From: Boesenbergia rotunda
Taxonomy: Eukaryota > Streptophyta > Magnoliopsida > Zingiberales > Zingiberaceae
Length of the DNA stretch: 64,000 nucleotides
Assembly (NCBI GenBank): GCA_024364735.1
Contig: JAGFNQ010000722.1
Span: 1-64,000 of the forward strand
Direction of reading: 5' to 3'
Below the pieces are notes generated by a model. The model was not told where the DNA came from, made no database searches, and saw only the letters and a program-made list of their open reading frames with translations. Both the position numbers and the translations under genes were made by a program. Shown here one piece after another: positions 36,451 through 47,743 of this stretch. Position 1 is the first letter of the stretch. The number at the start of each line of letters is the position of its first letter.

Positions 36451-36503
36451 GGAATCGAACCGTAAATATCTGGGAGATAATTAATCATCTTTCCATTATA
36501 CCA
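36451..36503 (-). ncRNA. tRNA-like unit with canonical B box
   Basis: On the minus strand, TGGTATAATGG (36493-36503) is the A box and GGTTCGATTCC (36451-36461) is a perfect plant-type B box. It sits just right of the solo LTR and has counterparts in the other two terminal repeats. Its stems are too poor for a working tRNA. Confidence 0.45.
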
Positions 36504-37532
36504 TAGTCCCGAGGATATATATATATATAAAGATGGCAAAAGATGATTCTCTCTCCCAGTACCGCTGACATACATATATATTTTCTAAAGATAGCAAAAG
36601 GTGATTCGCTCGTCCTCAGCGCCCCTCACTAATCTGTCCCAGGGTCAACACGAAGGAAGTAAATCATGGGGACTATTAGCTCGGAAGCGATGGCTAAGGC
36701 ATGGAAAGGACGAACATACTAATTTTATTAGATTTTGATTATCAATCTCAAGATATAACACCGTGCTCTAATCATCAATCCATCGTGTGTGTGTGTGTCC
36801 ACTGCGGACTCTCTTTGCACGCCGCTACGGACGATCCCCCGTGGCAAGCCGCGTCCGACGTTGCGTTATTTTTTTTATTTTCGCGAATCCCTCGTGGCAC
36901 CCGCAAAAACAAATTTCACGAGTTTTCAGCTTTTCCCGCAGCCCTCCTCGCGCCTCTCTCGGAAACCCTAGGCGAACACAATCGACTCCCTACGGCGGCG
37001 ATTCACCCCCCCCCCTTCGCGTCCCGCGACCCTCGGCCGACGCCTCCCGAGCCCTCGGCACTTGGTCGCTACGTCGCTGCCGAGAGGGCACCCTGCTGCC
37101 CTTGATCTCTAGCTTCCACTCCTCGCAACGAGGCCACCCCCATTGCTTTCCTCTCCCTCGAGCCTGCAGGCAGACACCTTGCTCCATCCCTGCGTCGCAG
37201 CCGAGAGGGCACCCTTGCTCCATCCCCTGCGTCGCTGCCGAGAGGACACCCTGCTCCATCCCTGCGTCGCTGCCGAAATTACACCTTGCTCCGTCTCTGC
37301 CGAGAGGACACCCCTGCTCCGTCTCTGCAGAGAGGACACCCCTGCTCCATCCCTCTCTCCCCGTATACAGAAATCATCTTTGCAGGTAAATCTAATTCTG
37401 TTCTATAATTCTGTATAGTAAGGCATCAACTAATTTTAGCTCAATTTGTTTTCCAGCTGATTTTTTGGATAGTTCCATTTCTGTTCTACAGTTCTGATTT
37501 TTGAGATAACATCTCATTCTGTTAGTTGTTTG

Positions 37533-37999
37533 AAAATTGCTCATTACTTGTTTCTCAAATAATGAAAATTGCACAGATGTTTCTCATTCTATACTGATCT
37601 TTTTTTATTTTTGTGTAAGTTGTTTGTGTTGTTTAGATGGTATGCTGCTTCATTTCTTATAAAGAATATCTAATATAATTTTATAGATTCGATATAGAAA
37701 CAATCAACTGTGATGTTTTTACACTCTGTTTTGAGTTCACAGTCTGATGTTTTGAGTTTAGAGTTTCGAATGCTCTGTTTTTTACACCGTGAGACTATAA
37801 ATTTAGTTAATATAATTATGTTATCTAAGATCCGATTATATACATAGCAAATTATGTTACATGGTATGCTTCTATTTCTTGATGAGTTATGATTTCTGGT
37901 ATCTATTTTTATGATTCTGTTGTTATTTCTTTTAGTCTATTTGTTTGGGGTTTTTTTTTGCAGAAAATTTGCAAGGCAGTTTTCCTCTTTATAAAAGAA
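37533..37999 (+). other. MULE left gene: 5' intron and untranslated exon
   Basis: This runs from the end of the terminal repeat to an acceptor TTTTTTTTTGCAG at 37964. The exon 37965-38002 ends in ATG directly before a GTAAG donor. No other gene is seen. Confidence 0.55.
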
Positions 38000-38366
38000 T
38001 GGTAAGTTGTTAATTTTAAGTTCTAATATTTTATTTATATAAAATTCTATTAATTATTTTTATACAGGGAAAATTATATGTTGTGTTTGTTGGTCATAAT
38101 CCCGGTATTTATGAAACGTGGGCGGAAGCATCAAGTCAAGTTGTTGGTTTTAAAGATTGTATATATCAATCTTACAAAAGTAAAGCGGAGGCACAACAAG
38201 CTTTTGAAGCGCACTTTAACAACAACTTCCAATTCATCATTTGCAACTTCAACTTCAAATTCAGAGTGAAAACTTTCAAAGGCTGAAAAAAAAACAAAAA
38301 TATAAGGATACATTGAAAAAGATAGAGCAACTTGTTGATGCTTTAGAAATTAGTGATAGTGATTAA
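38000..38366 (+). pseudogene. RNase H1 N-terminal (viroplasmin-like) domain gene in the MULE
   Basis: ATG at 38000-38002, intron 38003-38067 (GTAAG...TACAG), then exon 2 from 38068. The protein begins MGKLYVVFVGHNPGIYETW and continues with SYKSKAEAQQAFEAHF. This is the small fold shared by the hybrid-binding domain of eukaryotic RNase H1 and caulimovirus viroplasmin; the YVVFVG, GIYETW and aromatic SYKS positions fit it. In the present frame it stops at 38284-38286 (73 residues). In another frame a lysine-rich, coiled-coil-like tail with KKIEQLVDALEI reads on to TAA at 38364-38366, so one frameshift at about 38210-38265 has probably separated domain and tail. The domain binds RNA or RNA-DNA hybrids; its role in the transposon is unknown. 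There is no catalytic RNase H part. Confidence 0.75.
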
Positions 38367-40137
38367 GCATGTTATGTTGTTTCAACTTTTTATCCTAATT
38401 TAAGTTGGCACATGATGTTGTTTGAGTTTCTAGTTGTTATTTGAATTTGAAGTTGTGTATTGAATTTCAAGTTGTTATTTGAATTTGAAGTTGCTCATAA
38501 CTTTGTATGCTCATAACTATCCCAATTTCAAGGAGATGCAATCAGATGAAATATTGTTCTTCACTGATACAAAATTGTTCTTCACTGATGTAATAAAATT
38601 TTAGTTGTTGAAAAAAGAATACACACTGAGGCATCATGTGGTTCTATTCTATCGTCCGTTATTAGTTTGAAATATTCAACTTTTTTGATAGTGATATTAT
38701 CGTCCGTTATCAGTTCGAAATATTCTATCGGGCACTGGACGAAGAGTGTGGGGGAGGAGAGGAAGAGTGCCTGATGAGGAGAACTCTTGTTGCGCACAGA
38801 CTACATCTACACCCAGAAGAAGCAGCCTTGATTGATCGTCCTTTGTTGATTCAACGCCGTGGTGATATATATCGAGATGAAATTTATTAAACTATATTGA
38901 ATTGCACGTGTGCAGTTGCAGAGCAAATCCAAAAGCTTAGAATGAAAAGTAGCAGTTGACACTTGAAAGCTCTTTCAACCAAAAGAGATGTTGGTTGTTT
39001 GTTTTACGTTGACTATTATACAATTCTCCATTTAGGCAAAGAACTTGTATATTTAGGTAGATTTTTTTTTACTGACACTTATATTTCAATAATTTACAAA
39101 ATCAGACTCGCCATGAAGTATGCGCTTAGCCTGTACATGTCGACTGCTCTTTCTTGAGGGAATGTGATGTGAACACAGGAAAAAAGCCCCAGAAGACAGA
39201 TATGAAGAACAGCAAGCCTGCCTGAAACAGCTCAATTGGAATGGCAAACTGTCATTTTTTTTAATATTCGATCCAGTGCCTGATCACACTCTTCATCCAG
39301 TGTCTGATCACATTTGAAATAGCTATAGAATGTGTTTCAATGGTTCTTTGATTCTTCATGACTGGTATTGGAACAGACTTTGGCAGAACCACATGCATCG
39401 AAACATGTTCTAGAAAAAGAACCACACCTAGAAAAAGAACCACATGCATCGAAACACACTCTAGAAAAAGAACGACATGCATCTTCATGAATGTTTGTGT
39501 TTAACATGCTATAGATTCATACCAACAAACTGTTTAAAGTAAGTCTGATAGCATGTTAAAAGTAAGTCTGCTAGAGATTCATACAACTTTGAAAGTAAGT
39601 CTGATAGCATCTTATAATAACATGAGATTCATACCAACAAACTGTTTAAAGTACATACAATTTCTTCAAACCAAATATATAGATACCAAGTCTTGATGCA
39701 GTTTGAGCATTTGGCTATTCAGAAACCATGTAATTTGATGCGCTCCTTCTTCACAATGCCGGCTTGAACCAGGAAACACACCTGAAACTAAATACAATCA
39801 ACAATAATAGAAAATGTTTAACCTTAAACCCTAGAAAAAGTATACCTTAAAAGAAGAACCTTTCCATTTCCATAAACAAAAAACTTATGTTTGTCGCATC
39901 CAACCATTCAGACCTAGCGAAAGAAATAATAAGAATACTAGCAAAAGCTAATAGCATGTTAGATATTAGTTACCAAAATTAACTTTATAGTTAGCAAAAG
40001 AAATAAATCAATTATACAAATAAAAGCAATGAATGAATACCAACCATAGATAATAATAAGAATCCTAGTGCATGTTGTTAGAACCTGTAACAATAAAGAC
40101 AATTATTAACTTTATTTTATCAATAAACCACTATAAT
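38367..40137. other. MULE middle spacer, no gene seen
   Basis: The region between the 3' ends of the two convergent MULE genes. It contains short direct repeats with ACCACATGCATCGAAACA (about 39386-39480) and AGTAAGTCTGATAGCAT (about 39540-39610). No exon is recognised. Confidence 0.5.
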
Positions 40138-42267
40138 TTAACAAATTGAAATTTTGACAGTACCATCTATAGATACCAAATCTGGTGGGAAATCTGGTTC
40201 ATATGTGTCGTCAACATTGTTACGATTATTATCTTCAATTGATCTGTTAATTAAAACATTATCATATAAAGTAAATTTGAATTTGAAAGTAACATTATAA
40301 TAGTACTGTAACATTAATGGACACATACCCTTGATGTAAATTTGGACAATTACGCTTGTAATAAGATACTCCTCGATGTCCACATCCATGACATAGTCTA
40401 GAATTGGAGGTTGATTTCTCCTTCGATGATTTCAATCTCTTCCCACATCCCTTTGTTCTTACTGAAGAAGGATCCATAATACCAAGGCTCTCCTCCATGG
40501 ATTTCTTTCTTCGACTTCTATCAAGGCATGTTTCGCTAATGTTCATCTCTTGAATTTTCTTGTAGATGCAATCGAATTGTTCATCCAATAATGTTGTCCC
40601 CTCATTAGTCAAAGATGCACCATCAATTAATACTGAAGCTTTATAAGATAATTTTGAGTGTCTTGACATTAAAAACCTATTTGGATCTTGATCATCAATG
40701 AAATTTTGCTCCCTCAAAGTATATATTGCTCCAACTTTTGCATCTTTTGTCCATCGTTTGAGTATATATCTATCAGGCAAATGAAACACTTGGTTGATAC
40801 GGAAAAAAGCTAACATATGCTTGCATGGAATACCCTCAAACTCAAATTTCGTGCAGCTACACGATATGTAGTCTGTTAGTTTGTCATGTGTGAGCACCAT
40901 TGGTTTGGAGGAAGAAGAACTTTGAAATTTTATCACATGGTAAACCACTAAGTTAACTTCTGTAAATTCGTGTTGCAGATAATAAGCATGACTTTCACTT
41001 ATTTCACTTTGAAACTCCAGCAATTTTTTTTGTGTAAATCTTAACCATTTGGGTTTCCATTGGTCAGTTTGTCTTAATATTGGGATACTCATTCATATCA
41101 ATATGATCCGCAACTAACTCATTGTGTCTTTGGTCTCTCAATGCTCTATTGAAACGGGTGATAAAATCCATCAATGAATTTTTATTTGAGACATATTTTT
41201 TAAAAAATGCATGTGAGCCTTCAGATCTTTAACTACTTGACATTTCAGCACAAAATACATGCTTAAAATATACTAGCACCCATCTGTGTCACAATTCATA
41301 CATCAAGGATAACCAATCATTATTCTCCAAATTAGCACACTTGATAGTCTCTTCGCATGACTTTTCAAAATCAGCTGGTATTGTAGAATTTGCAATAACA
41401 TTTTTTATGCTTTGATAGTGGTTTCGAAAAGTCAAAGGGGGTAATTTTTCTGGAAATTTGTTCAGTATGTGCCACAAACAATATCGATGCACTGTTTGAG
41501 GAAAAACTTGTGCAATCACTTTTGTCATAGCAGGATCCTGATTAGTGATAATAACGTTTGGTGGACCTTTAGACATGACTTCTATGAACTTCTTAAGTAA
41601 CCAAACAAATGAATCAGTTTTCTCATCACTCAGAAACCTACAACCAAAAATAATTGTTTGATGATGATGATTAACTCCTACAAATGGAGCCAAAATCAAG
41701 CCATATTTATTGGTATTATATGTTGTATCAAATACAACAATATCACCAAATACACTATATGCCCTCCTTGATATATAATCAGCCCAGAAACACCTGCTAA
41801 ATCTGTTATCTGAATCAGTCTCGTAATCAAAGAAAAAAGTTGGATTTTTCTCTTGCTCAGCTGTAAAAAAACTCGATCAGTGTTTCTGCATCAATACCCT
41901 TTTGCTCTTCTCTTTGATTTCATTCCAAATTTCTAATATCTTTTTCTGTACAACCTACCCCCTCAGGCCCCCCATACTCTATCTCCAATAATCGCATTTG
42001 TTGACAAGTTGGTATATTAGCCTTTGAAAATTATTTTGTCAATGTTTTCTTGGCTGCAGAAATATTACGGTGCGAGCGTAGCAAATGTACCTATGATGGA
42101 GTAGAGAGTGAATGATTGTGGATTTCTATGAAGTTACTGACAACCCAATTAGGTCCAGTTTGTTTCTTGACGAATGCAATATTTGACTTGCAACCCGTTC
42201 TAACTGTGTCACGTGCTCTTTCCCTTGTCACTTGATCAGCTTTTGCATGTTTATTCCACCGCATTAG
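40138..42267 (-). pseudogene. FAR1-type MULE transposase, main part (broken)
   Basis: Reading leftward from 42267, the segment to about 42091 gives the end of the FAR1 DNA-binding domain (RERARDTVRTGCKSN, then WVVSNFIEIHNHSL). At about 41870-41289 lies the MULE DDE core: VVFDTTYNTNKYG, with the first acidic residue; NVIITNQDPAMTKVIAQVFP, where many relatives have TDQD; and VHRYCLWHIL. At 41092-40295 come the SWIM zinc finger CSC...GIPCKHMLAF and a C-terminal zinc-knuckle-like CHGCG...CPNLH region. Stops and frameshifts occur near 41860-42090 and 41090-41290. FAR1-like proteins are either transposases or domesticated light-signalling factors. Here the long inverted repeats mark it as a transposase. 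The N-terminus is at 53119-53344 beyond copia B. Confidence 0.88.
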
Positions 42268-42359
42268 TGTTGATGCAGTATGACCCAATTGTTGTTTTGG
42301 TGTTGACACCGATTTAAGTTTGGTTGAGTAAGTTCGGCTTAAGTCCTGGTCGGGGACTA

Positions 42360-42830
42360 GGCACGAATCCCGGTGAGTGAAGTCGGGTGATGGAAATCCC
42401 GGTGAGTGAAGTCGGATGATGGAAATCCCGGTGAGTGAAGTCGGATGACGGAAATCCCAGAGAGTGAAGCCGGGTCCCGGTGAGTGAAGCCGGGTGACGG
42501 AAACCCCGGTGAGTGAAGCCGGGTCTTGGTGAGTGAATCCGGGTGACGGAAACCCCGGTGAGTGAAGCCAGGTTCCGGTGCGTGAAGCCAGGTGACGGAA
42601 ACCCCGGTAAGTGAAGTCGGGTCCCGGTGAGTGAAGTCGGGTGACGGAAACCCCAGTGATTGAAGCCGGGTCCTAGCGAGTGAAGCTAGGTGAAGGAAAT
42701 CCCGGTGAGTGAAGCCGGGCCCTAGCGAGTGAAGCTAGGTGACAGAAACCCCTGTGAGTGAAGCCGGGTCCTAGTGAGTGAAGCTAGGTTGAACAAAGTA
42801 CCGATAAGTGAAGCTGGGCACGAAGTCTTG
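42360..42830 (+). repeat. Tandem hairpin array, copia B 5' LTR
   Basis: Units CCCGGTGAGTGAAGCCGGG alternate with linkers TGACGGAAA. The stems again vary in matched fashion: CCCGG/CCGGG in most units, CCTAGC/GCTAGG in others, around the loop GAGTGAA. A corresponding array lies in the 3' LTR at about 51110-51520. The loop and linker differ completely from those of copia A, while the architecture is the same. Confidence 0.85.
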
Positions 42831-43541
42831 GTCCGGGAGACTGAGCACAAGTCGAAGAGTGGTCGAATCGGTCTGGAGTCTGATTAGGAAGTTAGCACGA
42901 ACTCCCTTGATGGTATCAGTGACCTATCAGTGATCGGTCAGTGGGACCGGTCAGATAGGCTCTGGACCGATCAGGAGGGAGCCTGATCGGTCCAGAATGT
43001 GGTTGATCGGTCGCTGGACCGATCAGCAGGCAATACAAGCTGGACCGATCAGCATTGTTGCTGATCGGTCAGCTGGACCGATCAGCAACAATGTTGATCG
43101 GTCAAGCAAGCAGCTGCTGCTGATCGGTTCTGGCTTGATCGGTTCTGGCTCGATCGATTCTGACTCAATCAGGTTCTGGCTCGACCAGCGGCTAAACTCG
43201 CCCTGAACTTGCAGTAAGGTCTGTGCAAGTTTGTGATCGGTCTGGTGACCGATCAGTCGCTTGGCTGATCGATCAGTAAGATCGATCAGGCTGCGGCGTG
43301 ATCGGTCAAGTGACCAATCAGGGCAGTTTGGCCTTGAAGTCCCAGTGAACTGGTGGATCGGTCTGGTGACCGATCCCAGTTCTCTGATCGGTCAAGGTGA
43401 TCGATCAGGGCTACACTGGATCGATCAGGCAGGAGCCTGATAGATCAAGGTCTTCACTGATCGGTCTGGTGACCGATCAGTGTCTGATAACTTTAATTTG
43501 AAAATGTTGTCAGACTTCTGATTACGCTCTGAATCTTTCTG

Positions 43542-43939
43542 ATTCACTTCTGATTCATTTTGATTTGTTGTACTAAGCCTCTGTTGAGTGTGCAGGTGAG
43601 ACAGGGATGACTCAAACCAAGAAAGAGGGTCAACTGGCGACTTTCGCTTCGGTTAGGTTTGTCCGTTTTCCCTTCGCAGGATTCAACGGCTCCTGGCGCG
43701 GGCTGGCAACTGTTTGGTGCAGTGGCGACTGATTCTGCTAATTCACTTCTGATTCATTTTGATTTGTTGTACTAAGCCTCTGTTGAGTGTGCAGGTGAGA
43801 CAGGGATGACTCAAACCAAGAAAGAGGGTCAATTGGCGACTTTCGCTTCGGTTAGGTTTGTCCGTTTTCCCTTCGCAGGATTCAACGGCTCCTGGCGCGG
43901 TTGGCAACTGTCTGGTGCAGTGGCGACTGACCTAAGGCT
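43542..43939 (+). repeat. 199-bp tandem duplication in the copia B 5' LTR
   Basis: Two near-identical units starting ATTCACTTCTGATTCATTTT at 43542 and 43741. The 3' LTR has a single unit, so the duplication arose after insertion of copia B. Confidence 0.9.
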
Positions 43940-46771
43940 CAGCTGAAGTGGTTTCAGTGGACTGAGCCCAGTAGAGGTCAGTGGGTCAGTAATGACTGAG
44001 CTGATCAGTGGTTGCAGACGTCCCGAGTGAGCGGAGGCTTAAGATGCTCAAGCAACTGGCGAAGCAGAGTAGGGAGAGAACAAATAGAAAATAAGAGAAG
44101 TTTTGCTGGGTTGTTTGAGCTCTCTGGATAGTCTTCGTGCTTGAGTGTTTCTGCTACATCCATTGTGTGAGTTTTCTTCTCGTGATCTCCTGTACTCAAG
44201 TTCATTCATCTATGAGATCTGTAGAGAGGTTACTCCACCGAGAAGGAGTCTTTTATATCCGGAGTTCCGGGGCTTGATCTGCCGACGATCAAGGGATCGC
44301 TGATAAGTATCATTTTATTGATCATTTTATATGCTTAAATCTGTGTTTGACCCATATTTTACTTGTGTAATTGTGGATTTACCCTAGGTTTTAGGATTTC
44401 TACTCTTTTTGGACTTAATTGCAAATTTTGATATTTTCGAGTTATTTTGTCACTAAATTTTTGATCTACTTTTGTAGGCTTGAAGGGATTATGAACCTAG
44501 GTCAGGTTGGGTCAAATGTTGAGTCAAAAGTGGACTAGATCAAGTGATCAAGCGTCGACTCATTTGGACCGTCTGATGCAAGAACGGTTAGATCTAGACC
44601 ATCTGAGAACTTCTGATCAATCCAAGCTGGGGTTAAGGCTAATCGAGCGATCAGATCAAGATCTGAAGGTTTCAACTCAATCGGAGATCATCTAGTCGTT
44701 GGATCACGATCAGAGGGATCTAGACCATCCATTCAAAGATCAGCTTGATCTGAGCCATCCGCTACAAATCTGGAAGATCCGAGCTACCACGAGGATGATC
44801 CTGACCTCTGATCAAGATCTGAAAAATTTGAATCAAATCGGACAAGGATCCACCGTTGGATGAAGCGGAATCAATCTCAACCGTTCACTGTTTAACTACT
44901 TAAACCAACTCCCTGTTCAGATCTCAGCGTCGCGTCTCCATTCAGTTCGTAGTTGTTCTTCATCTTCTTCACTTCTTCTTCATTCCGTTCATAGATTTCT
45001 TCATCCGAAGGCGTGTCCAACTCGATTTCGACCTTGGATTTAGATCTGGATCGTTGGGAAGTTTTCTCCGCGAAGTTTCCAGCTCAAATTCAGCCAAAAC
45101 AGAGATGATTGAGGGTTTCGTCAAATCTGTAATCTGATCGCTTGGATCGAGTTTGTGTACCATTTCCAACCATCTGAATTACTTGGAGGGGTCCTTCGGG
45201 TGATCTGATCATTCCCCAATCGTCATTGCATCACGACACAAGGAGATCGAGGAGATCGGATTGTTTCTTCAGAAACTGAGCAAAGTTTGAGCAGATCTGA
45301 ATTGGAGTTTAATTTTCCACTGATTTGCGAGTTTAAGGGGTTCTTGACTTGCCCTTGCGTGACGAACAAGGAGGTTTTGATACATGGGAAGGATCGGCTT
45401 AGTTTTTATGCCATTTCTTTTTGTTTTAGCTGTAATTTCAATTCTGCTCTTCATTTCTGTATTTGTCTTCGAATCAGTAGCTTAAGTTCTTTATCTGGAG
45501 TTGTTTCAGTTTTAATTCCGTTTTAGTTCTGCAAGTAGTTCGTTAGTGAGCTTGTTTAGTTCAATTCTTGTTTCTATTCTTGCTTATCAGAATTGTTTCC
45601 TGCAGTTCACCTTTTAATTGCGTTTCAGTCCTTATTTCTGTGTATCAATTTTTCTTGTGAGATCTCAATTGGAAATTAGCAACAATTAGTTCTCCGATAT
45701 CTTCCATTAGATCTTAGATTTGAATTCTTAAATCTGAGCTTGTATGTTTGATTTGCAATTAGCTGCAGTTTATTTCTGCATTTGGAATTCTGCTTCTTGA
45801 AGATGTTTCCTGCATTTCTGAATTCAAGTTTCAGTCAGTTGTATCTGAATTTGTAGCTTCATTTCTGCAATTCTGAGTTCAACATTCTTTCGTATATTAG
45901 ATTTAATGATTTGTTTTCAGTAGTTCGATTGATTTCACATAAAAATCTGCTGTTTTGTTTTAATTCTGCAAGTTTGTTAATTCTGTTTTCTGTGTATCAA
46001 CTTTGTGTCTGTTAGTTTCAGTAATCAATTCTGAATAGAGCATCCATAAACCTAGCTTTTCTGAAACATACTTGATCTTAGTTGTTGCTTGTCTGAGAAT
46101 TCACTTTGTAGCGTATCATAATTTGGGCTCAGAATTCTTGCTCAGCATCCATCTGTTTCTGCAGTAATTGTGTCTGAAGTTTGCAATTGATTTGTTTGTT
46201 TCAATTCCATTTTGTTACATCAGTAGTTTTATATGAAGTGTAGTGCTACTTTTCATGTACCAAGTGCAAATCAAGACTGCATTTAGTGTAATTAGCTCAT
46301 TCTTTTACAGTAGCTTTTGGCACAAGGTTTCCCTCTTTCTTGGTATCAAGTTTAGTGATTGAATTCATGCATTTCAATCCTGTAATCAGCTCATTCTTAT
46401 ACTGCTGCATTCAATTCCGAATTTGATTTCTTCATTCATGCATTTCGTTTCATTAATAGTCTTGTCTTCCAAGTGATGTGATTAGTTCATTTCTAGGTTG
46501 TTTCACATTATGTATCAAGTTTTCATGTCTTTCTATTGCCTTTTCTTGTCTATTCGAATCCAAACCCCAAATCTTATTTGAAACCCAAAAACATTAACGA
46601 CACATAAACGCGAGCTCGAATCACACAACTTGAACTAGCCCTTGGAAAAATACGACCTGTGGCCCCTTTACTACGCGTTTATTCTTTAATTGCAAAAAGG
46701 GTTTCCAGCACTTTATAAATATCTAAATTTGAGACCCACTTTCGTGACAGCTTTTGGGTCCATCAAATTTT

Positions 46772-46788
46772 TGGCGCCGTTGCCGGGG
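46772..46788 (+). promoter_or_regulatory. Gypsy primer-binding site (Asp-tRNA)
   Basis: TGGCGCCGTTGCCGGGG is complementary to the 3' end of Asp-tRNA(GTC) including its CCA, a primer site used by several plant gypsy lineages. Confidence 0.88.
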
Positions 46789-46936
46789 AACATACTAGTT
46801 GAGTTGTTTGATTTTTGCTTGTGTACTCATTTCATATTTTTCCTGATCCATATTTGCATTTACTGCTATATTTTGTGATCTGATTTTATTTGTTTCATCT
46901 TTCTCTATACTTGTACTGCGATTGGTTTTTGTTTTT

Positions 46937-47456
46937 ATGACCAGGTCTACAGGTGGTGATCTAGAGGATTTTGACCCTGAGATTGAGAGGACTTTCAGAG
47001 CTAGGAGGAGCCAGCTCAGTGTGTCAGAGGCTTTCAGCATTATTCCTACTCAGTCTATTTCCACCTATTCAGTTGATCAGATGGCAGACCACCAAAAGAC
47101 TATGAAAGAACTGGCAGCACCAGATGCTTCTTTTCAGTACTCCAGCATTGCCTATCCAGAGCTGGGTGGAGATTTTGAGCTCAGATCTGGACTTATCCAT
47201 CTTTTGTCAAAATTTCAAGGATTATCTGGAGAAGATCCAAATAGACACCTGCATGAATTTCATGTTGTTTGCTCCACTATGAAGCCTCAGGGTATTTCAG
47301 AGGAAGACATCAAACTGAGGGCTTTTCCATTTTCTTTGACTGGAGCAGCTAAGGACTGGTTTTATTACTTACCTACTGGGCATGTGTCTAGCTGGATTTC
47401 CATGAAGAAGGCTTTCTTAGAAAAATATTTTCCAGCCTCCAGAACAGCGATTATCA
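46937..47456 (+). pseudogene. Gypsy gag, truncated
   Basis: The frame starts MTRSTGGDLEDFDPEIER and contains the retrotransposon gag core: YPELGGDFELRSGLIHLL, FQGLSGEDPNRHLHEF, LRAFPFSLTGAAKDWFYYLP and KKAFLEKYFPASRTA. It then runs into copia B LTR sequence, so the rest of Gag and all of pol are lost. The upstream M of the longer frame at 46922 is less likely because the spacing to MTRS is typical of leader sequence. Confidence 0.85.
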
Positions 47457-47459
47457 ATC

Positions 47460-47686
47460 ACCCACCTCACGGGCACGCCAAGGAGTAGGGGCAAGTTATC
47501 CCCGAACCTTGTAAACCCTCCTTGTTAGCGACTGGTTTATGTTCTGTATATTTCTATTTCTTTCTTTCTGTTTGTTTCCGCTGCTAACCTAATCGCAAAA
47601 AGAAAGGAAGTTCAAAGAAGCGAAGTAGTTTGTGTGTCTGGCTATTCACTCCCCCCCCCCCCTCTCTAGCCATCCAAGATCCAACA
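47460..47686 (+). repeat. Copia B 5' LTR, right part
   Basis: It continues the LTR after the nested element: CCACCTCACGGGCACGCCAAGG, a C run and CTCTCTAGCC, ending CCAACA at 47686. The same sequence is unbroken at 52889-53113 in the 3' LTR. Confidence 0.92.
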
Positions 47687-47688
47687 AA

Positions 47689-47700
47689 TGGTATCAGAGC
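47689..47700 (+). promoter_or_regulatory. Copia B primer-binding site (initiator Met-tRNA)
   Basis: TGGTATCAGAGC, two bases after the LTR, as in copia A. Confidence 0.93.
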
Positions 47701-47743
47701 GAGGGGCTTTTTCAAACGGACTAACACCCGAGAGCTTACAAGA

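Larger units (their letters stand above)
34676..37532 (+). repeat. MULE left terminal inverted repeat (with solo LTR insertion)
   Basis: It pairs inverted with 53743-55570 from TATATCTCAGAATTAATCTG to GTTAGTTGTTTG. Without the 1034-bp solo LTR plus target duplication it is about 1.82 kb, against 1.83 kb on the right. It holds a TA microsatellite (34917-34968), a tRNA-like unit (36451-36503), a GT tract at about 36786-36798 where copy 1 has TA repeats, the minisatellite (37060-37355) and a candidate splice donor at about 37385. Confidence 0.85.
29181..37671. repeat. Segmental duplication, copy 2
   Basis: Partner of 8552-15992. It begins GTTAATCAGAGAAAG right after the MITE and continues past the point where copy 1 is cut by copia A, into the rest of the MULE. 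Differences are scattered substitutions, short indels, microsatellite length changes and the inserted solo LTR. Confidence 0.95.
42268..44301 (+). repeat. Copia B 5' LTR, left part
   Basis: TGTTGATG start, then the tandem hairpin array (about 42360-42830), the GATCGGTC/GGACCGATC palindrome array (about 42860-43490), a tandem duplication of 199 bp (43542-43740 and 43741-43939) absent from the 3' LTR, and the TTACTCCACCGAGAAGGAG block at about 44229. It is cut after GGGATCGC by the gypsy fragment. Confidence 0.9.
44302..47459 (+). mobile_element. Ty3/gypsy fragment nested in the copia B 5' LTR
   Basis: It starts TGATAAGTATCATTTT. An LTR-like region runs to about 46765, followed by the primer site TGGCGCCGTTGCCGGGG (46772-46788), complementary to the 3' end of plant Asp-tRNA, and then a gag fragment (46937-47456). 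Pol and the 3' LTR are absent. The host LTR resumes at about 47460. The flanks ATCGC (44297-44301) and ATCAC (47455-47459) could be a 5-bp target duplication with one change, in which case the element ends in TTATCA. It would then be an insertion that later lost its middle. A small body with only the 5' part is otherwise unexplained. Confidence 0.82.

Noticed and set aside
38000..38366. Integrated caulimovirus, from the viroplasmin-like domain
   Set aside because: No movement protein, coat protein or pararetroviral RT is nearby. The fold is shared with RNase H1 and the gene sits between MULE inverted repeats.
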